Made by a program: the position numbers and the translations under genes
In this document: positions 38,751 to 47,089 of the stretch, piece by piece
Numbering within the stretch: the first letter of the stretch is position 1
How the letters are laid out: each line of letters starts with the position of its first letter
Notes under the pieces: model-generated
Database searches by the model: none
Told to the model about the DNA's origin: nothing
What the model saw: only the letters and a program-made list of their open reading frames with translations
Source: Acinetobacter bohemicus ANC 3994
Lineage (GTDB): Bacteria > Pseudomonadota > Gammaproteobacteria > Pseudomonadales > Moraxellaceae
Direction: 5' to 3'
Length of the DNA stretch: 64,000 bases
Assembly: GCF_000367925.1 (NCBI RefSeq)
Contig: NZ_KB849175.1
Span: 335,395-399,394 of the forward strand

Positions 38751-41444
38751 TTACTGACCCACATAGCGCACCCCAAAATTAAATTCGTAGCTTTGATTTG
38801 CCATCACACTATTTAACGTTCCAGTTAATGCCCCCACCTGACCCATTGTAGGACTGGTGACACTACTGCAAGATGTACACACTGGAGATTGCGATAGAAC
38901 CGTATAAGTAGGTGTCATATCTCTAAAAGTAAAAACACGATTTAAATCCGCTGCACTGGTGTTGGTCAAAATCACTTTATACAATACGCACTGACCCTGA
39001 CCATTCGCTTGCTGACCAATATTCAAAGTATTCGCACTGTAGGCTTCGTCCGCTGTACCATTACAATCAAAATCTCGTGCTTGTAATTTATTCAGCTTAA
39101 GCTGTGCCTGAGCCACTGTGGTCACATCAACAATGGAAGCTAAAACTTGACTGTTACTGGAATTTGTCAAATTCACTACGGTGCTGTTCGCTTGAGTGAC
39201 GTTATTCGCAGCCAGATTCTGAACTTGCAATAGCAATTTTACCTGCTGATATGCAACCAGCTTGCCATTGGGCAAATCTGCTAAGTTTTTAATGATCAAG
39301 TCACTTCCATCCACGATTCCATTAGCATTGGCGTCATAGAAAAGTGTGCTATTAAAGGCTTGTTGATCATCACTAATCAGAAAACTATAGTTGCCGCTAA
39401 AATCAGTATCCGTATTATTAATTAATGTATGACTGTAAACGACAGTCCCGAGCGGAGCCACTTGACCGCGGGAGTTCGGCATAAATTCCACTTGTGCAAC
39501 TGCATTTACACTTTGAATGGTAATCGCATTTTTAATTGTATCTTGGCTTGGATTGCTACTGTTATTTCCACTGACAAAACTGGCTGAAAGAACACGGAAA
39601 TAAATGGGTATGGTCACACTGTTATTTATTTTATCTATTTCAACAACGGCACACACAAGCTGACTTTCGCCATCATTCAGGTAACTGGTTTTACCAATTT
39701 CAGCCCCCAAAACAGTACAATTTGTACCATTTTGTGCGACATGAAAACGAACTCGATTCACGCCACTGGGTAAAGTTAGACTACTAAAATCGCTGCTTGC
39801 ATTTGCGCTGAGTAAATATTCTGTTCCCACACCGGTATGGGTTACTTTCAATGGAAAAATGGCTTGACCACCAGCAACTGGGTTAATACTGGTTGATGTC
39901 GTTACAGTTTTCCAAGCAACGCCCGCATTATCAATATTTCCATTACCCAAAGCATTATTTTCAGGACTATTGGTTAAATCGACCAATCGAGCGGCGGTCG
40001 TTGCCAGTAAACTACCTTGGTCTTTAATCAAACTTATTTTAGTTGTATCGCCTAAAGACTGAGCCTGAGGAGAGACTTCAAATAGAGTATTACTTGTCAC
40101 TGCATAGCTGCTCGGTAAACGAACTTTGACAATAATCGGGAAATTGACACTAGCACTAGGTGACAATAAACCCGTGTCAGGAATACCATCACCATTACTG
40201 TCTAATAATGGCGTTACGCCATCCGCACGATAAAATTCAATTTGGCTACCCGTAGGAAATGTACTCCCAGTCAAAGTTAAATTGAATCGATCGACACTGT
40301 TTCCTGTGTTCCAAACATAGTTATTAAAAACCAGCTCGCCACCTTGCATGACTGATGCAGCCGTAATTGCAGTACTGTTGTTTACATCGCTTGTGCTGCC
40401 ATTAATTTTGACCGCATAAATTGGCGCAACACTAAGCACTGCGGTATTACTTAAATCAGAAATAGTTGCTGTTGAGCTATTATTATCATGGTCGTATTGA
40501 AAACTAACTGTATTGTTAACTGCGCCAGCCAACACTTTATTTATTTTAACTTTAAATTCGATATAGCCAACACTGTTTGCAGCAATGCTGCTCAATACCG
40601 CACTCACCACATTGGATGTGACACTATAATTTATCCCTGCTGGATCATTGCTTCCCGTATTTGGATTAACCCCTGCGCCATTCCAGTTTTCACCACTATT
40701 TGATTGATATACCAGACTAGAATCAAGCGTATCCGTTAACGTTACTACGCCTGTAGCAACACTACTTAAGTTTTGATAATCCAAACGAACGGTAATGACA
40801 TCGCCATTTGCGACCGAGGTTTGAGAAAATTTCTTACGCACAGTCAAAGCCGACTGGTTGGTAACCGTGGCTGTATCGATATTGGTTTTATTGCCTGAAG
40901 CATTATTTAAAGATGTGATATTTAATGTTAATAAACCATTCTGACTGACAGTCGCGCCACTCGGCACATCCGCCGCCACAATAATACCAACAGACTCACC
41001 CTCACTTAAAGCATAAGAGGTCATTGCCGCACCATCTGGCACGGCATCATTATTTTTATCTAAAAATACCGATAAATTACTCAAATCATAACTATCGCCA
41101 GTATTATTGCTGACAGTAAAGGTATATTGATCTGTTTCATTGCCAGTATTGGTTAAGGTATGACTAAAATAGACCGTTTGCCCTGCAACCACAGTTTTTG
41201 CATTGTTTGCGGTTAAATTGACTGAATAAACTGGCAGAATCGTGGTTTGAACTAAATTCGAGCGGCTGACCTGAACAACCGTAGAGCCTTCTTCAGTATA
41301 TTCACCAATCGCCATATTACTGATAATTTGCCGAGTCGAAACAGCCGCAAAACTGGACGGTTGCATCAGCAGCACAGTACTGACTAAAACAGCCAAAGAA
41401 ATAATTTTGGTACGGAAATTATCGAATGTATTCATGATATTCAT
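38751..41444 (-). CDS. DUF11-repeat exported protein, 897 residues (paralogue B)
   Basis: The signal peptide ends near Ser-Ser-Phe-Ala-Ala. The repeats match those of the 907- and 886-residue neighbours: FSHTLTNTGNETDQYTF, LDYQNLSSVATGVVTLTDTL and NYVWNTGNSVDRFNLTL. Ca-type loops DKNNDAVPD, DSNGDGIPD and DANANGIVD lie near residues 133, 418 and 706. The C-terminal domain contains a CTSCSS cluster. It begins 19 nt after the upstream paralogue, and its stop codon lies within a few nt of the next gene's start, pointing to translational coupling. Function unknown. Confidence 0.82.
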   Translation of the reverse strand: MNIMNTFDNFRTKIISLAVLVSTVLLMQPSSFAAVSTRQIISNMAIGEYTEEGSTVVQVSRSNLVQTTILPVYSVNLTANNAKTVVAGQTVYFSHTLTNTGNETDQYTFTVSNNTGDSYDLSNLSVFLDKNNDAVPDGAAMTSYALSEGESVGIIVAADVPSGATVSQNGLLTLNITSLNNASGNKTNIDTATVTNQSALTVRKKFSQTSVANGDVITVRLDYQNLSSVATGVVTLTDTLDSSLVYQSNSGENWNGAGVNPNTGSNDPAGINYSVTSNVVSAVLSSIAANSVGYIEFKVKINKVLAGAVNNTVSFQYDHDNNSSTATISDLSNTAVLSVAPIYAVKINGSTSDVNNSTAITAASVMQGGELVFNNYVWNTGNSVDRFNLTLTGSTFPTGSQIEFYRADGVTPLLDSNGDGIPDTGLLSPSASVNFPIIVKVRLPSSYAVTSNTLFEVSPQAQSLGDTTKISLIKDQGSLLATTAARLVDLTNSPENNALGNGNIDNAGVAWKTVTTSTSINPVAGGQAIFPLKVTHTGVGTEYLLSANASSDFSSLTLPSGVNRVRFHVAQNGTNCTVLGAEIGKTSYLNDGESQLVCAVVEIDKINNSVTIPIYFRVLSASFVSGNNSSNPSQDTIKNAITIQSVNAVAQVEFMPNSRGQVAPLGTVVYSHTLINNTDTDFSGNYSFLISDDQQAFNSTLFYDANANGIVDGSDLIIKNLADLPNGKLVAYQQVKLLLQVQNLAANNVTQANSTVVNLTNSSNSQVLASIVDVTTVAQAQLKLNKLQARDFDCNGTADEAYSANTLNIGQQANGQGQCVLYKVILTNTSAADLNRVFTFRDMTPTYTVLSQSPVCTSCSSVTSPTMGQVGALTGTLNSVMANQSYEFNFGVRYVGQ

Positions 41445-41463
41445 CTTCTATTATCCACCCAAC

Positions 41464-44124
41464 TTAAGGTGTTACTTGAATAGAAAAGTACAGTGCTGCC
41501 TGCTCTTGTGGTGCAAGTGCTCCAATATTTCCTGAGATTTGATTCCCACTCACCACTACAGCACCTTTGCTCACCGATGGCGCTAAACTGCTGCGCAAAA
41601 TACTATAAGCGGGCACGACATCATTAATCACAACATTAGCGGCGGGTGTTGAACCATCATTTTTAATGGTTAAGCGATAGGTCACACATTGCTTCGGTTT
41701 AATCATTAATGGCGTACTGCTGTATGTGGCTGTAGCAACATTCATCAACACACAAGTTTCATCTTTGGTTTGTTCTTTGGTTAAACGAAGTTGTGTCGGG
41801 TCGACCGTGGTTAAATCGGTATTTTGGACGGATACCAACGTCACGCCTTGAATGGTATTAGTCGCTGAAATAACAATATTGGCAGCACTCGCTATACCAT
41901 TGGTTGCTGTGGTTGGCGCCTGAACTTTTAGCAGCAGCTGAATTGAATTTTGAGGTGCTAAACCGCTGGAAATAAACAAATCCGTGGCGATTGGGTCTGT
42001 AGCATCCAGCACGCCATTATTATTTGCATCGTAATATAGCGTATAGCTAAAGCCATCATTTGGATTCTGCGGCACAACATTTAAGCTCACTTTGCCACTG
42101 GCATCACCTTCAACAAATGAACCTACATTTTTTAAGCTATGTAAATAAACCACAGTACCGCCGATATTAATTCGGCCTTGCTGATCATTGGCTAAGGTTA
42201 GCTGTCTATACGCAACATCAACTTGGTCTTTGATGCTGTCCCCTTGCGCATTCATCGGCGATTTCATCGCAAACCAAATTGGAAAATTCGATAAAGTTGT
42301 ATTGGCAGGAACACTGACCACAGCGCAATATTGTTTAACCGCCCCAGCAGCCAAAGTTCCAGTATTGCTGATTTCACCTTGCAAGGCTTGGCAAGAGGCA
42401 TCTCCATTGTAAAACTTCACTTTCCAGTCTGCTGGCAAAGTGGTACTCATGCTATTAATATCAATGCTCGCACTTGAAGCATATAAATTATAATTATTCG
42501 CTACCGTACTATTATTTTTAATCACCAGTGGGAATACTGCATTTGCACCTTTTGCGGCATTTTTGATCAGTAAGGCTTGCCCACCTGAATCCGCAACATT
42601 TCCAATACCTAAACCCGAATTATTACTGTTATATAAATCGCTGTCACCGATATTCAGCGTATTGATTAATCGGTCACGTGTGCTATTTCTCACTGCCGTA
42701 TCAGTGATTGATGCCGCTGTAATATCAAAATCCATGCTTGCTGTTGAAGTACAATTCGCAGGGAAATAAATTCCCAGTTTAATGGCTTTGGATAGGCCCG
42801 CAGCTAAACCACCCGTATCAACAACCCCATCACCATTGCTATCTGTGAGCAGCGTGCGACCATCCGCATGATACAAACGAACTACAGCACAACTTGGAAC
42901 ATTACTTTTAATTAAACTTAAATTATACGTATCTGTTGCTTGCCCAGTATTCCAGACATAATGATCAAATTGAATTTCTTTGGCCGTTCCGGCAAAGGTA
43001 TTATTTTGAGTTTGTAAATTATTCGCACCGCTATTTGGCTCACCATCATCATTGGCATTAGCAGAGCTATAGTTTAATACGACGCCTAATGTTTGCTGCA
43101 CATTAAAAATCACGGTATTGGTTGTTGTACTTTTTAAAACCGTATTTGATGCATTATATTGTTGATAATCCGCAGTATTTGGAACTTTTTCTACTGCATT
43201 CGGATTCACCGTCACTTTAAAGCTGACCGTCCCCTTACTTAAAGCAGCAATACTCGCTAATTCGATATCAACTTGGCCGTTACTTACTTTATATTTAATT
43301 GCAGCATTTGCACCCGTTTCAACATCATCAGCATCCGTCAGTGAACCAGAACCATTACCCCAACTACCACTGCCAGATTTATAGCTGAGATCTGTCGCTA
43401 AAGTATCGCGTAAAACTAATCGGGCTGCTGCTGTACCCGTATTTATATAGCTAAAAGTGTAAGTAATTTCTGTGCCAGTTTTCCCTGTACTCACACTTTG
43501 CGCTTTAGTGACCTGAACCACGGCATCATCAACAACTTTTGCGGTATCACTCACCATCATGACGACCGCATTATCATGCTGACTTGTGGCAGTTAAAGTA
43601 AAATTTGCAACATTATTTGCGGAAACATTGGTGGGAATGCTTCCAACCACCACCAATGAAGCAAATTCACCCGCCTCTAATCGAAAGCTCGTAGTTGTAT
43701 TTAGTAAGTTATTGTTATCATCAGGCTCACCATTTTGATCCCGATCGATATAAACAGCCACATTGTCTAAATTGAATTGATCATTGCTGAGCTGACTAAG
43801 ACTCAATTTATAATCGTCAACAATATTACCGGTATTTGTTAACACATGTGGAAAATTAACTTTACTTCCAATGGTGCCAATGTTTTGTTGATTGCTTTGT
43901 AAATTGAGCGCATAAATAGCCTGAACAGTCAGAACAACAGCGTTGGAATTAATTACTTGCAGATTGCCCTGCTCATCATAAAAATCACCGCTGGCAATAT
44001 TGGTAATACTGCTTCCGGCTTTAGGCTGAGCAAAAACCACTGTACTTTGAAATCCAATAAATAAGCCAAGTAAAGTGATCCATGACGTTTTTAAAACAGC
44101 ACTTTTCTTGAATTGGCTTATCAT
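41464..44124 (-). CDS. DUF11-repeat exported protein, 886 residues (paralogue A, first gene of the locus)
   Basis: The start at ATG 44124 (MISQFKK) is preferred: CAGGT lies 9 nt upstream and a normal signal peptide follows (cleavage near Val-Phe-Ala). The longer frame to 44181 would precede the signal with 19 unusual residues. DUF11 repeats include FPHVLTNTGNIVDDYKL, FSYINTGTAAARLVLRD and HYVWNTGQATDTYNLSL. Ca-type loops DRDQNGEPD, DSNGDGVVD and DANNNGVLD lie near 130, 431 and 703. The C-terminal domain resembles those of paralogues B and D. Function unknown. Confidence 0.82.
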   Translation of the reverse strand: MISQFKKSAVLKTSWITLLGLFIGFQSTVVFAQPKAGSSITNIASGDFYDEQGNLQVINSNAVVLTVQAIYALNLQSNQQNIGTIGSKVNFPHVLTNTGNIVDDYKLSLSQLSNDQFNLDNVAVYIDRDQNGEPDDNNNLLNTTTSFRLEAGEFASLVVVGSIPTNVSANNVANFTLTATSQHDNAVVMMVSDTAKVVDDAVVQVTKAQSVSTGKTGTEITYTFSYINTGTAAARLVLRDTLATDLSYKSGSGSWGNGSGSLTDADDVETGANAAIKYKVSNGQVDIELASIAALSKGTVSFKVTVNPNAVEKVPNTADYQQYNASNTVLKSTTTNTVIFNVQQTLGVVLNYSSANANDDGEPNSGANNLQTQNNTFAGTAKEIQFDHYVWNTGQATDTYNLSLIKSNVPSCAVVRLYHADGRTLLTDSNGDGVVDTGGLAAGLSKAIKLGIYFPANCTSTASMDFDITAASITDTAVRNSTRDRLINTLNIGDSDLYNSNNSGLGIGNVADSGGQALLIKNAAKGANAVFPLVIKNNSTVANNYNLYASSASIDINSMSTTLPADWKVKFYNGDASCQALQGEISNTGTLAAGAVKQYCAVVSVPANTTLSNFPIWFAMKSPMNAQGDSIKDQVDVAYRQLTLANDQQGRINIGGTVVYLHSLKNVGSFVEGDASGKVSLNVVPQNPNDGFSYTLYYDANNNGVLDATDPIATDLFISSGLAPQNSIQLLLKVQAPTTATNGIASAANIVISATNTIQGVTLVSVQNTDLTTVDPTQLRLTKEQTKDETCVLMNVATATYSSTPLMIKPKQCVTYRLTIKNDGSTPAANVVINDVVPAYSILRSSLAPSVSKGAVVVSGNQISGNIGALAPQEQAALYFSIQVTP

Positions 44125-44181
44125 GTGTATGAACCTGCAAAATTTATTATAAAGACAAAGTTTATTTACAATTCCTAACAC

Positions 44182-44680
44182 ATAATACTACAAAAATATG
44201 AACTTAAACACACAATGAAACATTTTCGTTAAATTATCACGCAGAAAATAATTCTATATCTTGGTCATTATTTTAAATAAATTTGCCCCTAGCGCTATTT
44301 TATCCATCATATTTTAGGCAATTTAATCGTATATACGTCCCAAAATACTTCAAGTTCATCCTCGTTTTACGACCACACAATCACCATGGTGAGCATAAAA
44401 TAAACACCGACTAATAAAGTGAAAAGTAAAAATAAAGTGCTAGGTGGCTAAAATTTGGTTTTTATTCAATCCCGATAAAAATCAAGCCGCATGTCTTTGA
44501 AGACAATTTTAATGCAAGACCCTTGCCACTCTCCCCGTGCAATCATCAGCTTAATCAGCAATCAAAATTACAGTGTCATGCTGGTGGTGAGGTATCATTT
44601 TTATTCTTTTTTCTATGCTGAAATATATAAAAAAAGAAGGAGCTTAGGCTCCTTCTTTTTAAATCCTAGCAAGGCTGCAA
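44182..44680. other. Intergenic region upstream of the surface-protein locus
   Basis: About 500 nt with no credible gene. It contains the pyrE terminator (44631-44660) and is otherwise AT-rich. A weak -10-like TATTAT (minus strand, 44187-44182) about 60 nt upstream of the first surface-protein gene may be its promoter, but the -35 region is poor. A short plus-strand frame near 44491-44697 looks like chance. Confidence 0.45.
44631..44660 (-). terminator. Intrinsic terminator after pyrE
   Basis: Arms AAAAAGAAGGAGC (44631-44643) and GCTCCTTCTTTTT (44648-44660) with a 4-nt loop, 20 nt downstream of the pyrE stop codon. Confidence 0.9.
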
Positions 44681-45331
44681 TTAGATACCATATTTGACAC
44701 GGTAATCTTCCATTTTCGCTAAAGCCTCTTTCTCACCTTTCGCAGCTAAGAAGTCCATTAAATCTTTCATGCTAATTAAGGCATGAACAGGTATTTCTAA
44801 CTCTTTTTGTACTTCTTGAATCGCAGAAAGTTTACCTTGACCTTTTTCTTGACGATCTAAAGCCACCAAAACCCCTGCAATTTGCGCACCGGCATTTTTA
44901 AGAATCGTCACCACTTCACGAATCGCAGTGCCTGCCGTGATTACATCATCAATGATCCAAACTTTTTTACCTGCAACAGCAGCACCGACCAAAACACCAC
45001 CTTCACCGTGATCTTTGGCTTCTTTGCGGTTAAAGCCCCAAGGTACACTGACACCATGATTTTGCGATAAAGCCACCGCCGTTGCTGCAACAAATGGAAT
45101 CCCTTTATATGCCGGTCCAAAAATCACTTCAACATTATCACAAGCGATTAATTGATCCGCATAGCCGGAAGCCAACAGTGTTAATGCTTCACCATCATTG
45201 AGCAAACCTGCATTAAAAAAATAAGGACTCACACGACCTGATTTTAAAGTAAACTCACCAAATTTAAGCACACCGCGTGAGAGTGCAAGTTCGATAAAAG
45301 CTTGAGGGTTAAAAGTCGCTTGCGAGGTCAT
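44681..45331 (-). CDS. pyrE: Orotate phosphoribosyltransferase
   Basis: PyrE makes orotidine 5'-phosphate from orotate and PRPP in pyrimidine synthesis. The 216-residue protein carries the PRPP-binding motif VWIIDDVITAGTAI near residue 125 and the flexible-loop segment GFNRKEAKDHGEGG. It is divergent from crc, with only 41 nt between the start codons, the same pyrE-crc arrangement seen in Pseudomonas. Confidence 0.97.
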   Translation of the reverse strand: MTSQATFNPQAFIELALSRGVLKFGEFTLKSGRVSPYFFNAGLLNDGEALTLLASGYADQLIACDNVEVIFGPAYKGIPFVAATAVALSQNHGVSVPWGFNRKEAKDHGEGGVLVGAAVAGKKVWIIDDVITAGTAIREVVTILKNAGAQIAGVLVALDRQEKGQGKLSAIQEVQKELEIPVHALISMKDLMDFLAAKGEKEALAKMEDYRVKYGI

Positions 45332-45372
45332 GAGGTGCTCCGAAATTCATAATATAGAGGTTATGACTGCGC

Positions 45373-46200
45373 ATGATACCAAAGAGTAGCTATCCAAGTG
45401 ATCAAAAAATTCTACGAGTCGTTTCAATTAACGTCAATGGCTTGCGTGCATCTGTCACCAAAGGCTTACTGGAGTGGATGGAACAATCTGATGCAGACGT
45501 GATTTGTATGCAGGAAAGCCGGATCACCCATGCTCAATGGACGGATAAATTTAAACCTGAAGGTTGGTATGCCCACCTCTTCCCTGCGGAACGAGCAGGT
45601 TATGCAGGGACTGCGATTTATAGTCGCCTACCTTTTGTTTCTGTAACGCAAGGTTTAGGTTTTGAACTGGCCGATTCTCAAGGACGCTTTATTGCTGCGG
45701 AATTCGATTTAGGTTTAGACAAGCCAGTGCATATTTGTTCACTTTATTTACCTTCAGGTTCATCAGGTGAAGAAGCACAAGCACGTAAAGACCACTTTTT
45801 AGATCAATATCAAGATATCTTAAAACAATGGCGGGATGAAGATAAATCCATCATCGTCTGTGGTGACTACAATATCGTACATAAACGCATCGATATTAAA
45901 AACTGGTCGGGTAACCAAAAATCTTCTGGCTGTTTACCACATGAACGTGCATGGCTAGATCATATTTATGATGATTTAGGTTATGTCGATACCTTCCGTG
46001 AAGTGCGTAAAGAAGCTGAAATCTATTCATGGTGGTCAAATCGCGGACAAGCCCGTGCCAATAATGTTGGTTGGCGGATTGATTACCAAGCCTGCTCACC
46101 CGACTGGAAAGCACGCACCATCAATGCTTGGGTGTATAAAGAGACTTGGTTTAGCGACCATGCCCCAGTGATTATTGATTATAAAATCGAGTCAATATAG
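45373..46200 (+). CDS. crc: Crc-type catabolite repression control protein (EEP/exonuclease III fold)
   Basis: A 275-residue exonuclease-III-fold protein. Location beside pyrE and the segments IDIKNWSGNQKSSGCLPHER and RIDYQACSP identify it as Crc, which in Pseudomonas works with Hfq to repress translation of catabolic mRNAs rather than cutting DNA. The canonical nuclease positions are nevertheless occupied here: N20, E48 (MQES), D165/N167 (GDYNI), D237 and D262-H263 (SDHAP). xthA is the alternative call. The RBS is weak (GAGG about 12 nt upstream). Confidence 0.85.
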   Translation: MIPKSSYPSDQKILRVVSINVNGLRASVTKGLLEWMEQSDADVICMQESRITHAQWTDKFKPEGWYAHLFPAERAGYAGTAIYSRLPFVSVTQGLGFELADSQGRFIAAEFDLGLDKPVHICSLYLPSGSSGEEAQARKDHFLDQYQDILKQWRDEDKSIIVCGDYNIVHKRIDIKNWSGNQKSSGCLPHERAWLDHIYDDLGYVDTFREVRKEAEIYSWWSNRGQARANNVGWRIDYQACSPDWKARTINAWVYKETWFSDHAPVIIDYKIESI

Positions 46201-46205
46201 TTTAT

Positions 46206-46229
46206 TTGGGTGAACACTCGTTCACCCAA
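46206..46229. repeat. 10-bp perfect inverted repeat directly after crc
   Basis: TTGGGTGAAC (46206-46215) and GTTCACCCAA (46220-46229) with a 4-nt loop begin 6 nt after the crc stop. There is no T-run after it on the plus strand, so it is not a textbook terminator. It could protect the crc mRNA 3' end or be an operator for the RNA gene 80 nt downstream. Confidence 0.6.
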
Positions 46230-46302
46230 TACCATCCAAAATCCTACAACACTTGACGCGTTTGTATATTTTTATACAGCCGCTTTCAGTGCATTATAGC
46301 TT

Positions 46303-46457
46303 CACGGCACAGGGACATGTCAGGATGACAGCAAAAGGATGGGACGCCGTAGGATGAAAACAAAATAAACCACTTAGGTTGTTTATTTTGCAAGGATGTG
46401 ACAATGGACGTTATATTGAGACCCGCATGATCAGGATGATTAAATGCGGGTTTTCTC
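46303..46457 (+). ncRNA. GGA-rich small RNA, candidate CsrB/RsmZ-like CsrA-sequestering RNA
   Basis: About 150 nt with no open frame but eight GGA motifs (46313, 46323, 46337, 46342, 46352, 46394, 46406, 46434), five of them as AGGATG. Two are placed exactly in tiny hairpin loops: TGTCA-GGA-TGACA (46318-46330) and ATCA-GGA-TGAT (46430-46440). GGA in hairpin loops is the CsrA/RsmA recognition signature. An ACGGC/GCCGT stem closes the 5' domain, a 10-bp stem (46361-46390) forms the middle, and an intrinsic terminator ends it. Putative promoter elements lie upstream (TATACA 46273, TATAGC 46295), but they are weak. Confidence 0.7.
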
Positions 46458-46458
46458 T
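46421..46458 (+). terminator. Intrinsic terminator of the GGA-rich RNA
   Basis: ACCCGCAT (46421-46428) pairs with ATGCGGGT (46444-46451), followed by TTTCTCTTTTT. The loop itself carries the nested ATCA-GGA-TGAT hairpin. Confidence 0.85.
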
Positions 46459-46663
46459 TTTTATATCTCTATTCTTTTAATCATAGATAGTATTGTTTTA
46501 ATCATCATGTTCTTCTGATCTATAGCGCTATATTGGCAAATCTAAATGTCAATTTCATGACATGATTCGCGATCTTTAAATATTTAATCCGGCTTATTTT
46601 CTCTAGAGCTTCTCTAAGATTTTCGTTACGCTATCTCGGAATAGAAAATGGAATGATCCGCTT

Positions 46664-47011
46664 ATGCTTAAAATTTATGGTATCAAAAATTGTAGTTCAA
46701 TGAAAAAAGCCTTCGACCGATTAAATCAACTCGGTTTGGCATATGAGTTTCATGATTATAAAAAACAAAGCATTGATGCTGAAACAATCAAAAAATGGCT
46801 CAATGACGTTGGGCAAAATGTAATTCTGAATAAAAAAGGCACCACATGGCGCAAATTAAGCGAAGCAGAGCAACAAGCTGCACTTTTGAATGAAACAAAT
46901 TTAATTCATGCCTTAACAACGCATAGCAGTTTGATCAAACGACCTGTACTTGAAACTGAACAAGGCTATATTGTCGGTTATGATGAAGCAGCCTATAACG
47001 CTTTAAAGTAA
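46664..47011 (+). CDS. ArsC/Spx-family reductase (YffB-like)
   Basis: A 115-residue thioredoxin-fold protein of the ArsC/Spx superfamily. The N-terminal KIYGIKNCSSMKKAFD contains the single catalytic Cys (NCSSMKKA) of the YffB-like subgroup, and the segment SLIKRPVLE is the conserved substrate-binding RP loop. These proteins are probably glutathione-dependent reductases; true arsenate resistance is unlikely because no ars genes are nearby. A separate gene after the GGA-rich RNA. Confidence 0.85.
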   Translation: MLKIYGIKNCSSMKKAFDRLNQLGLAYEFHDYKKQSIDAETIKKWLNDVGQNVILNKKGTTWRKLSEAEQQAALLNETNLIHALTTHSSLIKRPVLETEQGYIVGYDEAAYNALK

Positions 47012-47029
47012 TTAGCATCAGTTCTGTGC

Positions 47030-47070
47030 AATAAAAAAACCTAACTGAATATCAGCTAGGTTTTTTTATT
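47030..47070. terminator. Bidirectional terminator between the ArsC-like and DUF2147 genes
   Basis: A near-perfect hairpin: AATAAAAAAACCTA-(A)-CTG pairs with CAGC-TAGGTTTTTTTATT, leaving a 5-nt loop. It serves both converging genes. Confidence 0.85.
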
Positions 47071-47089
47071 ACTTTATGATTATTTTGAA

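Noticed and set aside
30333..44124. Repeated sequence blocks that could suggest a CRISPR array or IS elements
   Set aside because: Repeats are protein-level DUF11 domains in one long frame, not short direct repeats with uniform spacers; no transposase or inverted-terminal pattern.
46206..46229. Palindrome after crc as a classical GacA box
   Set aside because: It does not match TGTAAG-N6-CTTACA in sequence or half-site spacing, so I kept it only as an inverted repeat.
46303..46457. CrcZ/CrcY-like RNA regulated with Crc
   Set aside because: CrcZ-type RNAs are rich in CA-type (AAYAAYAA) Hfq motifs. This RNA instead carries GGA motifs in hairpin loops, which points to CsrA/RsmA.
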